Shown in pieces: positions 36,998 through 48,064 of a stretch of DNA of 64,000 bases. Source of the DNA: Batkoa obscura (taxonomy: Eukaryota; Entomophthoromycota; Entomophthoromycetes; Entomophthorales; Batkoaceae). The stretch spans positions 19,346 to 83,345 of the forward strand of contig JASVEC010000079.1 of NCBI GenBank assembly GCA_030770535.1, written 5' to 3'. The position numbers were made by a program, and so were the translations under genes. The notes beneath the pieces were generated by a model. It saw only the letters and a program-made list of their open reading frames with translations, was not told where the DNA came from and did not search any database. Every line of letters starts with the position of its first letter. The first letter of the stretch is position 1.

Positions 36998-37636
36998 TTA
37001 GCATTGTTCGTTAAAGTAAATACTCAGAAGCATATAGGCCCTATTTAAATAGTATCTATTTGTATCTGTTAGTGAAGATTGAATAGATTGTAGGCTAAAA
37101 TAATGAAATAGATAGTTTATATGGCTAAAGTATAAATTAGACTTAGCGCAATGCTCGGATTTAAAATAGCTATTGACTGTAACAAATGAGACTACTAATA
37201 ATGTAAAGTTATAAACTGGTGATTCCATGTTTTGTTTGAGAAATTCAATATCAGTTTCTGATAGTATTATGTTACTACTATTACTTAGTTTTGCAGAATA
37301 TAAGTCAATAGCTTGTAAGTCTTTTTTATGAAAAGAAAAAAGCAAATTATTCTCGCTATAGCCAACAGGAACATTTGGTGAAACAGTGATAGTTGAAGTA
37401 GTTATGCTTAAATAATCATCATAAATTGATTTAGCATTATTACTTAATAATTGGCTAAAATTCGGATAGGTATTATCTAGATGACAGTTAATAAAAGTAG
37501 AGGGAGTTTCTGAAACCTGGGGAGAGTTTTTAGAAACAAGTTCTATTTTATCTTCTAATAAGGAATATAAATCACAATTTATATTGTTCTGGTTATTACT
37601 ATTTATTTGAAAATAGTTAGATGGGATTCGACACAT
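36998..37636 (-). CDS. 213-residue family of unknown function, member B
   Basis: Intronless, 212 residues. Shares with member A the N-terminal INCDLYSLLEDKIELVS, LSQLLSNNAKSIYDDYLS, and an identical central block (LYSAKLSNSSNIILSETDI and onward). Its tail (RYYLNRAYMLLSIYFNEQC) departs from A and C. Serine, asparagine and tyrosine are abundant. No cofactor or catalytic motif is visible. Lies in tandem on the same strand as A and C with about 2.1 and 1.5 kb between genes. Confidence 0.75.
   Translation of the reverse strand: MCRIPSNYFQINSNNQNNINCDLYSLLEDKIELVSKNSPQVSETPSTFINCHLDNTYPNFSQLLSNNAKSIYDDYLSITTSTITVSPNVPVGYSENNLLFSFHKKDLQAIDLYSAKLSNSSNIILSETDIEFLKQNMESPVYNFTLLVVSFVTVNSYFKSEHCAKSNLYFSHINYLFHYFSLQSIQSSLTDTNRYYLNRAYMLLSIYFNEQC
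37057..37309 (-). repeat. 253-bp identity tract shared with member A
   Basis: Partner of 34252-34504, offset 2805 bp, no differences. Confidence 0.9.
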
Positions 37637-39122
37637 TTGTGGCTATAGGATTAGATTTGAGTTTATATCTAATTCTATTTCTTTAATTGGCGCTATTAGT
37701 CCCTTTGTCTTTATATATACTGTATCTCTGATTTCCTTGGTATTGAATTTTCTTCAGTAACAATTCTATATGGTTCTTTTAAAATTTGACACCAATAATT
37801 AAAATGCGCTATTTATATAAAGTTCTCAAGGAAACATAAATTCCGCAAATTATTTTTTTGGACAAATGCTTAAATTAATTTGTTTCTTGTTTTAATTATT
37901 AGTTTCTCGGCAAATATAGCTTTAAATAACTTTTTATCTGTGCTACAATGTTATGATAAATAAATTTAGATATTGAATTAATTTGATCATGATAGTAGCA
38001 ATGCTTGATTTTTTACTATTATGATCTGAATTAAGCTTATGTTATCTTCGTTAAATCTTAGCTATCGATTAAAAATTTTGCTCTCATTTTTAGCTTTATA
38101 AACTATATCTCATAATAAACTAACTATATAGTTTGTAGATGGAAAGTCTATTGTTAGATCTTTTTTTTACAAAACAGTTGAAAAAATTAATTTAAAATTA
38201 AATTTTTACTTTAGAAAAAGCAAAATGAAGCATATCTTTAATAAAATCTACAAGTTTAATAAATAAGTACTGTTTTAAGTACACACTTCTAACAAAAAAT
38301 ATGGAAATAGTTTTATTTATTAATCTATTAACTGTTTTTTCAAAAAATTGCAAAATTCCTGATAAACTTTTGTAAAATACGTAAGCATCATAAGCAGTTT
38401 ATATAAAAATCAAGTAGTAAATATGCAAAAAAACTATCATTAGAAATAAAAATCAAATTGGAATAGAAATTACTGCTTTTATTGCAGCTAAATATAAGTA
38501 GCTATTTTTTTGCCTAAATATACTATTATATTGCAAGATTTTACTATAGTAATATACAATATATCGTTATTATGCTATTAAAAAACTAATAATTTATATT
38601 GAAATTTATAATACCAAACTAAAAAATTATTTACTAAAATATATTAAAAAGTTAATAAAAAAAACCCAATTTCATAAAATGTGGCAAAAATATCAACTTT
38701 AACTTTTAGAGGCTTTTTACCAAAACTTTAGGCCTATCTTTTAAAACTTTTTTTCAATTCAAGACAAACTAACCAGTTGTACTCAAAGCAAGCTATTTGA
38801 AATTATTTGCTTTTTTACTTGATTTCAAAGCTACTTAGCGTTTTTCAGTAAAATTTCAAAAACTTACACTACACAAAAATGGTCAAAAAAGCGAGTTGGT
38901 AAACTTCATCCTTAATTTTAACTAAACCTTTAAACTTACTCGTTCTCATCTAGTTATAAGTTTTATTTTCAATAGCTATGACTCGTACCTCATAACTCCT
39001 TTCCTTTTCATGGTAATTTCCTTGTAAACTCCTATTTTATTTCTAAAACACCCTACAAGTATATTAAAAAATTAACATAATACAATTATACTATAACAAA
39101 TATTAAAAATTAAAAAACAAAT
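37637..39122. other. Spacer between members B and C
   Basis: Contains the conserved block AAATTCCGCAAA (37838-37849) upstream of member B. Otherwise very AT-rich with no gene or MITE recognised. Confidence 0.5.
37838..37849 (-). promoter_or_regulatory. Conserved upstream block of member B
   Basis: AAATTCCGCAAA, 202 bp before the ATG; counterpart of 35021-35033. A second shared block (tttcttggc / tttctcggc) lies about 70 bp further upstream in both. Confidence 0.4.
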
Positions 39123-39767
39123 TTATTCAATAGTATTGAAATAATAATTAAGTAACTTGTAAGCGATTTCTAGATAGTATTTATGAGTATAAGTCAAGGA
39201 GATTTGTAATGAAGGAAAGCTCAAATAATTCGTTAAATTCAAAATATAACCAAAATGTAAAGATGATTTTTGAGTATAACCTGGTTTAAAGAGTTGATTC
39301 CTTACGAAGAAAGCTATTATTAGTAGGGTAAAATTATAAGCTGGAATATGTAAATTTTGCTTTAAAAACATTACATCTTCTTCACTCAACTTTATATTCA
39401 AATTAAAGTTAAGTGTTTGAAATAACTCGACCAATACCAAATCTTCTTTATCGAAATTGTACAATACTTCCAATTTAGTATCATTTTTACTACAAACATT
39501 GGACGGTATTTTATATTGCAATTGCGGCATACTCACTAGGTTTCTGTATTCTTCTTTAGCTTCATCACTTAGTAATTGGCTCAATCTTTTAGTTGGATGG
39601 TTATAGTGTGGATGAAATTGGTCACTGAATACACTCTCTGAACGGGGGGATGAATTTGGAGAAATGAGCTCGATTTGATCTTTTAGTAAATAATATAATG
39701 ATGATTCGGAAGTAATTTTTTGTTGCGAAGGGTTTCTTTTAGCATCGTAATAACCAACGCCCTCCAT
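39123..39767 (-). CDS. 213-residue family of unknown function, member C
   Basis: Intronless, 214 residues, the most diverged member. Keeps LYYLLKDQIELIS, SSPRSES, LSQLLSDEAKEEYRNLVSM, LYNFDKEDL, LSEEDVMFLKQN, YNFTLLIIAFF and KYYLEIAYKLLNYYFNT. These conserved blocks define the family: two short N-terminal helices, a variable linker and a C-terminal helical half. Function unknown. Conservation of the blocks over such divergence argues for real, selected genes. Confidence 0.78.
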   Translation of the reverse strand: MEGVGYYDAKRNPSQQKITSESSLYYLLKDQIELISPNSSPRSESVFSDQFHPHYNHPTKRLSQLLSDEAKEEYRNLVSMPQLQYKIPSNVCSKNDTKLEVLYNFDKEDLVLVELFQTLNFNLNIKLSEEDVMFLKQNLHIPAYNFTLLIIAFFVRNQLFKPGYTQKSSLHFGYILNLTNYLSFPSLQISLTYTHKYYLEIAYKLLNYYFNTIE

Positions 39768-40558
39768 TTTGTTTTGTAATGTTTATAAGATATTTTTATG
39801 ACTAAAGGGTAAACTTAGCTATTTATACTTATGCTAGTCTCATAGAATGAAGTTATTTTTGTAGCTCAGGTAAATAATTTATGATTATTATAAATTCAGA
39901 AATCGCGATTACTTAATAGACTTAAGTATTGCTACATATGGTCATTAATTTAACAAGATTATAAACATTTTCAATTTGTGTAATCTAGGTCAATTAACCA
40001 GTTATAAACGGATAATGCTATTTTTAGGCTTTTTATTCCTAACTAATTTTTAATTTAACAAGAATTTCCACCAAAGTTACTCTGATAACTTGTATGATCA
40101 ATTAATCCTACATCTAATTGTTTTTATTATAAAATACAATACTTTGAAGGTGGCTTTTAGTGCAATGATCACTATACTGCTACGCTTCTATATCAACATA
40201 ACGAATATCATTTTTTAGCATATTTAAAATAAATATAGGTGTTATTAGAACACCAATTTTCCGACAAATTTTTATCAAAAAGGGGATTGTATAGTAAGTT
40301 TCGGGTCTTTAGATTATTTGAGGAGTTTCCACCATCTATTGTTTTAAATTTAAGGAGTTTCCCTCGTGGTGGGCATCTATCCAGCTTACTGAGGCTTATG
40401 ATTCTAAATTGTGCTGAAATACTTATTCACTATTAGTTAGAGTGTGTAACATTTATAATAACATTAATTAATTACCATAAAGCTAAGAATAAAAGTTTAA
40501 AGTATACAAATTTGGAAAATAGACTTTAATTTGATGATTTTCATTATTGTCAATATAT

Positions 40559-40656
40559 ACGTAGATGTATCTTTTTGTTTAGAAATTTTGATAACAATCT
40601 TTCCGCTCAGATAGCATTTAAAAAATGGAAAAAATAATGAAACAAAGAAAACCTCC
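40559..40656 (+). mobile_element. Foldback MITE, copy 11
   Basis: Left end decayed (acgtagatg), right end cctcc. ATAT lies on both sides. Confidence 0.8.
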
Positions 40657-41709
40657 ATATTTAATAGATAGTCATCCTAGTGTACATATTTAATTCTTTG
40701 GATTTGTTTATTAAAATATGGAATAGATTTCTTTTGTCTCTATAGCTTTATAGTTATTAAGTTATGAATGCTATAAATTTGAATATAAATTTTAAATCTA
40801 AAAGGACGAAAAATATGTTAATAAATTATTATTTTATCTTATTTTAAAACTCTTGGCATTTTTGCCACAAGGATGAAAGACGATTAACTAAATTTGAGTA
40901 TAAATTAACAAAACTCGAAAAAGTCGTTTAAAATTAAATTGATATTCAATTTATAATTAATTTCTGGATAAATTATATCACACTTATGATCGTGATTTAT
41001 TAGTTACTGTTCTTACTAGGTGCGCGATCTACCAAAGTTAGATTAATAGTCTAATCTTACATATAAATTAACAATAACAACATTCAAGAAATGTGATCCT
41101 TTTACTGCTTATTAAATTATCAATTGTTTGTATAATTTGATCGAATGCCACAAATCTATGACTACTAGTATTCTAATTGTCATTCAAGATAAACGGAACA
41201 AAAGTAAATAGTATTTAAAAACTATGAAGTTGAAAAATTAAATTAACTTAAATAGAATTTTTCAATAATACTGAAAAAACTGCTAATTAAAAAAAATGCA
41301 ACCTTTAAAATTGCAAAAAACCATCAGTGCAATTTCTATCCAATTAGTAAAATCTATATATGTATATAATACTCTAAGAATTATCTCAAAAATCAAACCA
41401 TTCAACTTTGAACATTTATTTTTTATAATTAATATATATACTTTTACAAAAGAAATCGGCCCATTTGTATTGATTTTAAAATAAAAAATAAAATGTTTTG
41501 AACTCATAAGCAATTATAAAAAGTTAAGCTATAAATTTGAAAATTACAGCATAAAAAAAGTTATCTAAATACTAAAAAAATAACAAATCAGATAAGGGTA
41601 ATATAATCCTTGCTTTAAAAGCACTTCAAAATAAAGGACATTAAACATTTAAAAAATTGCTATTACATTTAAGTTTTTTGGTTACACTATTTAATAAAAA
41701 ACATGTAAT

Positions 41710-41807
41710 GAGGATGTGTTTTTCTGCTCAGGAATTTTACCAACAATTTTTCTATTCAAATAGTGCTTAAAAGATGGAAAAAGTGATGAAATCAAAAAAA
41801 CATCACC
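41710..41807 (+). mobile_element. Foldback MITE, copy 12
   Basis: GAGGATG to CATCACC; flanks TAAT and TTAT. Confidence 0.83.
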
Positions 41808-42649
41808 TTATTTTGATTATATAAAAAATATCATTATTAAATATAATACATATAGTAATAAAATCTATAATTTTAATAAAAATAGGTTTATGTTTAGTAG
41901 TATATCAATTAAAAAAATAGTAACAACTTCTGATATTACTGGTAAAATTATAAATCATTATTTAAAAAATAACTTTTTGTTTATTTACTATAATAACGGA
42001 TGAGTTGTATTTAGTTAGTAATATGTTAAACATAAATTATCAAGTAATTAGTTATTATAATATTTAAAAATAATCAAATAAATAATATTATTGCTGTGAA
42101 ATACCACTTTATCAACTCTATGATTGATTATAACATAAGAATTAAAGTCATTGTATTCTCGACTTCATGTATAACCAATTCAGAGTCCCTTATTTTAATT
42201 TGTTGCAAGGATATGTAACTTTGTATTGTAAAGAATATTATCTTTTCATTTTGATATCCACAATTATTGGAGTATAAAAGAGATTTTGGAACATAATAAT
42301 TCGGGGCTTTTTAATTGAGTTGTTCATTAGCATTATGTTTTTAATAAAGCTATTAAGCCTTTCTGATAGTATTTCACATAGATTTTATGTTAGTATTGTC
42401 TATTATATTTTTCTTATATAGTCTGTAGCTTATTACGTGGTATTCTTTATAAATCAAGTCTATCTTAATTACATAAACTAAGATCTTTCGACTCACGGCT
42501 AGTCAGTTAACCAAAAAGCACTTTTAGCTTCAATCATTGAGTACTAGATTCCATATTGCATCATAATAAATAATTTGTTTTAATAATTATATTTGATTTT
42601 TCAAAGTCAAGATACATATATTATTATAGTAAATAGTTATAAAAGCTAT

Positions 42650-42747
42650 GCAAAAGTGTTTTTTTATTTTATCGCTTTTTTCTTTTTTAAGCACTATCTG
42701 AGTAAAAAAACCGGTAGTAAAATCCTTGAATATAAGAATACATCCCT
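42650..42747 (-). mobile_element. Foldback MITE, copy 13
   Basis: Diverged left end (gcaaaagtg), right end CATCCCT; flanks CTAT and ATAT. Confidence 0.75.
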
Positions 42748-43561
42748 ATATAAAGATGGCTGATTATAGTTTTAAAGTTAATCACTCCCTCTTATGCAGC
42801 TATTTATTAACTTAGTAGTATATTAATAATATGGTTATGGCATTGAAATAACTATTTATTTAATAAAAAATCTATAATGTTGGTTATAAAGCATTTAGTG
42901 GTAAATATTTCTCAGTTTTATAAAAAGATGTATTTACTTACATACTACAACTTTGATTAATACCGATATATAAGTTGTATTAGTAAAAGCCTTTTAATCT
43001 AAGAATTTCTATTAAATTTAGTAAGAATTTCGCCAACCTATAATATAAATTATAATAGGATGATTTAAAACTGTTAAATATTTTTACTTTTTAATAGAAA
43101 AGTTACTTTTATAGAATTTTAAGTAAAATTATTAAAATATAAAATATTTCAAAATTGAATAAAAAAATAATAAATTCAAGCCACATATCTTTTTCAAATA
43201 CGGAATGCTCGAATAAGTTTTAAGCTAGTTCTTTTAATTTATATTTGAAACCAAGACTAAATAGATCGAAATACATTCTTCAGAAATAACTCTTTAATAC
43301 ATTAATAATACACTAAAATAAGATAAAGCTACGGAATACAACTTTTACATTTATAATAGTCAGCGATGCATCAAAACAATTTATACACCTATTGTTTTTT
43401 TAGCTTCTTAGTAGCACAAAATTCAAGTTTTGATTGGTAATACAGCCTACAAATTATTACAATAATAGCAATAAATTTAATCAATCTCTTAAAAGCTTGC
43501 TTACTAAAACATATCATTAGATCTAATTAACTTGAAAAAAATACTGTGGGATAAATTTGGA

Positions 43562-43568
43562 TTAGTAA
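43562..43568 (+). promoter_or_regulatory. Yap1/Pap1-type site upstream of GST1
   Basis: TTAGTAA, the reverse complement of the Yap1 element TTACTAA, 102 bp before the ATG. It is followed within 8 bp by ATGACATAATC. The same pair precedes GST2 and GST3. Confidence 0.5.
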
Positions 43569-43663
43569 TTATTTAATGACATAATCGAATGACGTTAATC
43601 TAGATTCCATAAAAAAAAAATAAAACTAAAACGTTAAACACTTTCAAAACTATAGTTGCAAAA

Positions 43664-44597
43664 ATGCCAAAACCTAATATTACGCTATATACTTTTGGTA
43701 AGCCTATAGTTTGTATGTACAATAAAACTCACCTTTACATTAGGTACTGCAAATGGCCACAAAGCAAGTATTGCTTTAGAATTATTAAATATTCCATACA
43801 AAGTACATAAGGTTGACATTTTTGGCAATGAGCAAAAACAGGACTGGTTTTTAAAGATTAATCCAAATGGACGTATCCCAGCCATCGTTGATCACTCCAA
43901 CAATGATTTTGCTGTATTTGAGTCAGGTGCTATCTTATTATATCTTGCAGATAAATATGATCCAGAACATAAACTATTACCAAAAGACGATAAATTGAAA
44001 TCAGAAGCTATTCAATGGGTAAGTTAATTGTAGTTGATTTTAAAACTGATTTTAATAAGATTATTAGTTGATGTGGCAAATGGGAGGCCTTGGACCAATG
44101 ATGGGACAATCTACTCACTTTTCACGCTTCGCACCAGAAAAAATTGAGTATGGTATCAATCGTTACAGGAATGAGAGTACAAGGCTGTTTTCGGTAGCTA
44201 GTTTTTAAGACTTATTGAGCATATAGTAACTTTTTTAGGTGCTTGAAACGCGTTTACAAAGTAGGAACTATTTAGTTGGAGATTCTATTACTGTAGCCGA
44301 TATTGCTTCCTTCCCTTGGTAAGCTATTGGTATTTATATACATTTTTTAATATTAAAATATTTTCTAGGGCACGTTTTACGATTTGGGCAGGTGTTGAGA
44401 TCGACGATTTTCCAAATGTTAAGGCATGGTTGGAAAGAACAGAAGGATTTGATTACGTTCAGAGAGGATTAAATGTCCCAGATAAAGATAAAATTAAAGA
44501 AATTTTAAAGGATCCTAAATTAGGTGAACAACAAGTAAAGGAAGCTTCTAAGTGGTTTTTAAAGGGCGAAAAAGAACAAGAACAAGGGCAAAAATAA
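43664..44597 (+). CDS. Glutathione S-transferase GST1 (Ure2/YfcG-like)
   Basis: Introns at 43698-43743, 44019-44067, 44194-44238 and 44319-44368 leave 744 nt, 247 residues. The N-terminal thioredoxin-fold domain has [17 protein letters not shown], the cis-proline in [11 protein letters not shown] and the glutathione-contacting [13 protein letters not shown] (Glu-Ser). The helical domain includes [12 protein letters not shown] and [18 protein letters not shown]. These are marks of the Ure2p/YfcG-like GSTs that conjugate or reduce with glutathione in the cytosol. Tail is Lys/Gln/Glu rich. First of three tandem paralogues; parts of exon 2 and all of intron 2 are identical to GST2. Confidence 0.93.
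43944..44109 (+). repeat. 166-bp identity tract shared with GST2
   Basis: Identical to 48351-48516 (offset 4407), including all of intron 2, with abrupt divergence on both sides. Confidence 0.88.
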
Positions 44598-44973
44598 ATT
44601 ATATTTGTATCTATTTAATCTACTTTGCTTTATTATGGTTATTCCTTATTTTGAGTAATATTAAGCTATTTTAATGATACTACTTTTCTTGATTAAAAGT
44701 AAAATCAATAGGTTTTAATTATATCATATTTTGATCTTTATGGCTCATTCGGTGTGTACAAATTATAAAATACTAGATAAAGTTAAGTAAATGCTAAAAA
44801 ATTATATAAACACTTATTTAGAGCAATCTTTTTTTAAGGAGTTTATGCTCAAATAGCATAAATCCGCTAAATTCTGATCATAGGGAGAACCCGGTTTTAA
44901 ATAACTAAATAAAAAATATAAATTAATGAAAAAATAAGGTCTATCTCAATTTAATTTTATTACTTAATAAACA
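44598..44973. other. Spacer GST1 to receptor gene
   Basis: Short AT-rich spacer; a TATA-like attatataaacac lies near 44800. Nothing else seen. Confidence 0.5.
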
Positions 44974-45963
44974 ATGAATTCGACCTTATATATGGGCGAA
45001 TTGTCCTTACAGCCAAGCTCTAGTTTTAGCTCTGAACGTGCAGTTAGCAACAATTTGGCTATTATACTTGAGGGATTATCCATCTTTTTTAATTTGTTTA
45101 CCTTCTATCTAGTAAAAAGACAAGGGTTTAAAACGTTCGATATGTGGATAGCCAGTTTTTTATCAATTGGAGATGCTATATTTATTGGCTATAAATTTTG
45201 TCAATCAATAGCTTATAATATTTTAGGGTTCGAAAAAATATTTTTAAATGTATATTATGGGCAGTACGATGGTCTTATTGAAGTTTTCTTTGTACTTTTT
45301 TCAGTTAGTTGTGTTGGTTATTTGGCTTTATTAAGATACTGGGTTATATATTTGAAAAAGAATCTAAAAGTAAGAATATGGGTTGTTATGTTTATACTCC
45401 TTCAATTTGTTCATCTATCATTGTTAATAAGCGTACTTATTAATATGGACTTCATACTTATGCCATTACAACTATACTTTTTTCCTAATACTATTTCTAT
45501 TATTCCTTTAACAAGATTCACTGCTTGTTACACTATATTTTTTAGCTTTATTTGCTTGTGCTTGGTCAATTTCTGCTATTTTTTATTAGCTAAACGGTTT
45601 ATTCATATACTAGAAGACAACATAGATAATGGATTTAATGATTCATTTTATACTTTGACTTCATGTTTAAAAAAGCAGAAGCGTAGCACATATATTAAAA
45701 CAGGTATCATTTTATTACTTTATAGCCTATGCGTAGTACCTTACTTAGTTATTAGTATTAGAGAACAAATACTGATGCAGTTAAGGACCAGAGTTGAAGA
45801 TTCTATAATAGCAGTTTGTGTGATGCTTTTTACTGTGGTGAACCCAATGATGTTGATGATTTTACATGATGATATTTATATGGATTTAAAGTTAATGACT
45901 AACTCTATTTTTGAAAAATTTAAAAAGAAAGAACGTAAATTCACTTACAACTATTCTCCTTAA
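44974..45963 (+). CDS. Rhodopsin-like (family A-type) seven-helix receptor
   Basis: Intronless, 329 residues with seven hydrophobic spans (about 27-47, 58-80, 100-123, 133-156, 178-210, 242-264, 274-299). The N-terminus is short and Ser-rich and carries an NST glycosylation site. End of helix 3 reads LRYW, in the place of the DRY motif. Helix 6 has CVVPY, resembling CWxP. Helix 7 has VNPMMLMILHDD, in the place of NPxxY, followed by an amphipathic stretch. The cytoplasmic tail is Lys/Arg rich. Rhodopsin-like receptors are rare in fungi; I recall that Conidiobolus-type genomes carry family A-like sets. Ligand unknown. Confidence 0.8.
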   Translation: MNSTLYMGELSLQPSSSFSSERAVSNNLAIILEGLSIFFNLFTFYLVKRQGFKTFDMWIASFLSIGDAIFIGYKFCQSIAYNILGFEKIFLNVYYGQYDGLIEVFFVLFSVSCVGYLALLRYWVIYLKKNLKVRIWVVMFILLQFVHLSLLISVLINMDFILMPLQLYFFPNTISIIPLTRFTACYTIFFSFICLCLVNFCYFLLAKRFIHILEDNIDNGFNDSFYTLTSCLKKQKRSTYIKTGIILLLYSLCVVPYLVISIREQILMQLRTRVEDSIIAVCVMLFTVVNPMMLMILHDDIYMDLKLMTNSIFEKFKKKERKFTYNYSP

Positions 45964-46847
45964 ATGGTTATTTCAGTATTAAACTACCAATTCCTTTAAT
46001 TTTGATAATACAAAAATAGACAAATAACAGAATAGAATTTTATTTATATTTTCTAAATTTAAGCCAAAGAAAAGTTATTCTTAACTTTATTCAGATTTTA
46101 ATGTTATTTAATATTACAAAAACCTTCTTTAATTTGATAAAAATCTAATTACTTTTTTTAAATTCAAAACAAATCTTGTGGAGTTTATTAAATATAAAGA
46201 GTTAAAGAAAGGTATGCTAGATGGAACAGATTAATACGAGGAAGAGTCTTTAAAATGAGACAGGTCAACAGAAGAGGTTGATAGAGCGGTATTTAAGAAG
46301 AGGGGAGAGAAAAAAATACGATTAAGAGGGCTAGCACAAAGTTGTTTGAGAAGGATAGCAGAAGATATTTCATTAAGGACTAACTGTTTATAACTGAAAA
46401 ATAGAGTATTAAGTATAAAATAGTCGAGATAAAATAATAAGTTAGTATATACTACCATAATTAAGGGAAGAATTAAGCTAATAGACATAAAAAACACTAA
46501 GGGGTCAAAGTTTTAGAAAAGTACACAGGTATTAATATGTTTCACTTCCAAAATTAGAGGTTTAGACATAGTATGTAAAAAGCAGTTTTATTAAATTCCA
46601 AAGGTTTGGAGTCAAAGAGCATTTTACATATTTGTGTAAAAATATTTCATTGATTGTGCAATAAATTGGATAAAAAGAGTTGAGAGGGAAGTGCTCTAGT
46701 TAACTTTTAACTTTACTCAAAGCTGTTCAAGATCAAGTATAGAGTTTTTTGTAAAATCCTTTTACTGTTTATTTATTTGATTTTTCTAAAGCCCAGGATT
46801 TGACTTTGAAAAAATTTATCCAATAATTTAAAGTCAAATGAGCAGAT

Positions 46848-46945
46848 GGGGATGTTTTTTTGGCTTTATTACCTTTTCCATCTTTCAGGCACTATTTGAG
46901 TGGAAAAATTGCTAGTAAAATTCTTAAATATAAAAATACATCCTC
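46848..46945 (-). mobile_element. Foldback MITE, copy 14
   Basis: GGGGATG to CATCCTC; flanks AGAT and GGAT. Confidence 0.86.
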
Positions 46946-47205
46946 GGATATTATATTTGGACTTAAACATCTGTAACGTTTATTCTATTTTTCGTTATAC
47001 CCTCCTTTTTTTAATAAAGGGTCTAATCGAAAAACCTGAAATGATTTTAATAGAAAGGCATACTGAAATATAAGCCATTCCTTGTTTCAACCAATAAATT
47101 CAAATTAAACTATATAAAGTTGTATTTTTTGATCAGAATTTTATAAAGTATGGAAAAAGCTCATCAAACCTTATGCAAAGGGAAAGGGATTGTAGTCAGA
47201 AAAAT

Positions 47206-47299
47206 GTGAAGTGTTTTTTTTGGTTTCATCACTTTTTTCATTTTTTAGGCGCTATCAAAGGGGATTTTAGTAAGTTTTTAAACAAAACAAACATCCCCC
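47206..47299 (-). mobile_element. Foldback MITE, copy 15
   Basis: GTGAAGTG to CATCCCC, shortened near the middle; flanks AAAT and ATAT. Confidence 0.8.
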
Positions 47300-47765
47300 A
47301 TATGATACTTTGTGTTTTTTAAAACCATATTACTTATATTTTTTATTTTACATTTGCAAATCATTAAAACATTAGCTAAATTAAAGCCAAGGACTTTATC
47401 TTATTAAGCTATAAAACTATTAACAATACTATACCACAAAATCTTTTGTAATAAATGTATAAAGTAATTTTTATAATTTAATAATAGAACCAGAATTGAT
47501 TACATTTATATGTGTTATTTTATTTTAATTTGCTGTAAATTTCTTTTACATTAAATTTATGAATCATATGTAACGCTTTAGTCTATATATTCAATATAAA
47601 AGAAATTGATGAAAATCAAAATAAAACGAAGGCATATAAACACGGCCAGTTTTATAGTATTAATAGTTTAGATATAAACTTCAATTTATTGTCTATTGTC
47701 TTGTTTAAAAGCACGAAATCTGACCCTTAATTACTAATAAAACTTCGAATTTTATAACAATAAAT

Positions 47766-47863
47766 GAGGATATATTTTTTTGTTTAAGAATTTTAATAAC
47801 AATTTTTCCATTCAAATTACACTTAAGAAACATAAAAAGTAATGAAACCAAAAAAACATCACA
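47766..47863 (+). mobile_element. Foldback MITE, copy 16
   Basis: GAGGATA to CATCACA; flanks AAAT and AATA. One of the more decayed copies. Confidence 0.75.
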
Positions 47864-47952
47864 AATATTTAGTTTCAGTCTTATTTTTACACTGTTAAAT
47901 GCATTAACTTTATTAAATCAGTCGGTTTAAAAATATATTAAACAAACCTAGA

Positions 47953-47959
47953 TTAGTAA
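47953..47959 (+). promoter_or_regulatory. Yap1/Pap1-type site upstream of GST2
   Basis: TTAGTAA in the context gattagtaatt, 112 bp before the ATG, with ATGACATA 7 bp downstream. A TATA-like tatataaag follows at 47991 and atataaactc at 48002. Confidence 0.5.
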
Positions 47960-48064
47960 TTGATCGATGACATATGTAGTAGATTAAGGGTATATAAAGA
48001 GATATAAACTCAAATTAATTTAATTAAACTTTTAAAAATCTTTTAAATCAAACAAATTATAAAA

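Larger units (their letters stand above)
39768..43663. other. 3.9-kb spacer with three MITEs
   Basis: MITEs at 40559, 41710 and 42650, and the GST1 promoter at the right end. The short frames at 40239 and around 41283-41513 lack any family signal and I do not call them. Confidence 0.5.
45964..48064. other. 2.1-kb spacer with three MITEs and GST2 promoter
   Basis: MITEs at 46848, 47206 and 47766; GST2 control sites near 47953-48011. A less AT-rich stretch at 46200-46500 gives an 88-codon minus-strand frame without recognisable similarity. Confidence 0.5.

Noticed and set aside
41283-41513. Overlapping frames on both strands
   Set aside because: Low complexity, no promoter or family signal, and each is the mirror of the other.
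46231-46497. 88-codon hydrophobic frame in a less AT-rich stretch, minus strand
   Set aside because: Considered as a receptor fragment because of the neighbouring seven-helix gene, but none of its segments matches that protein.
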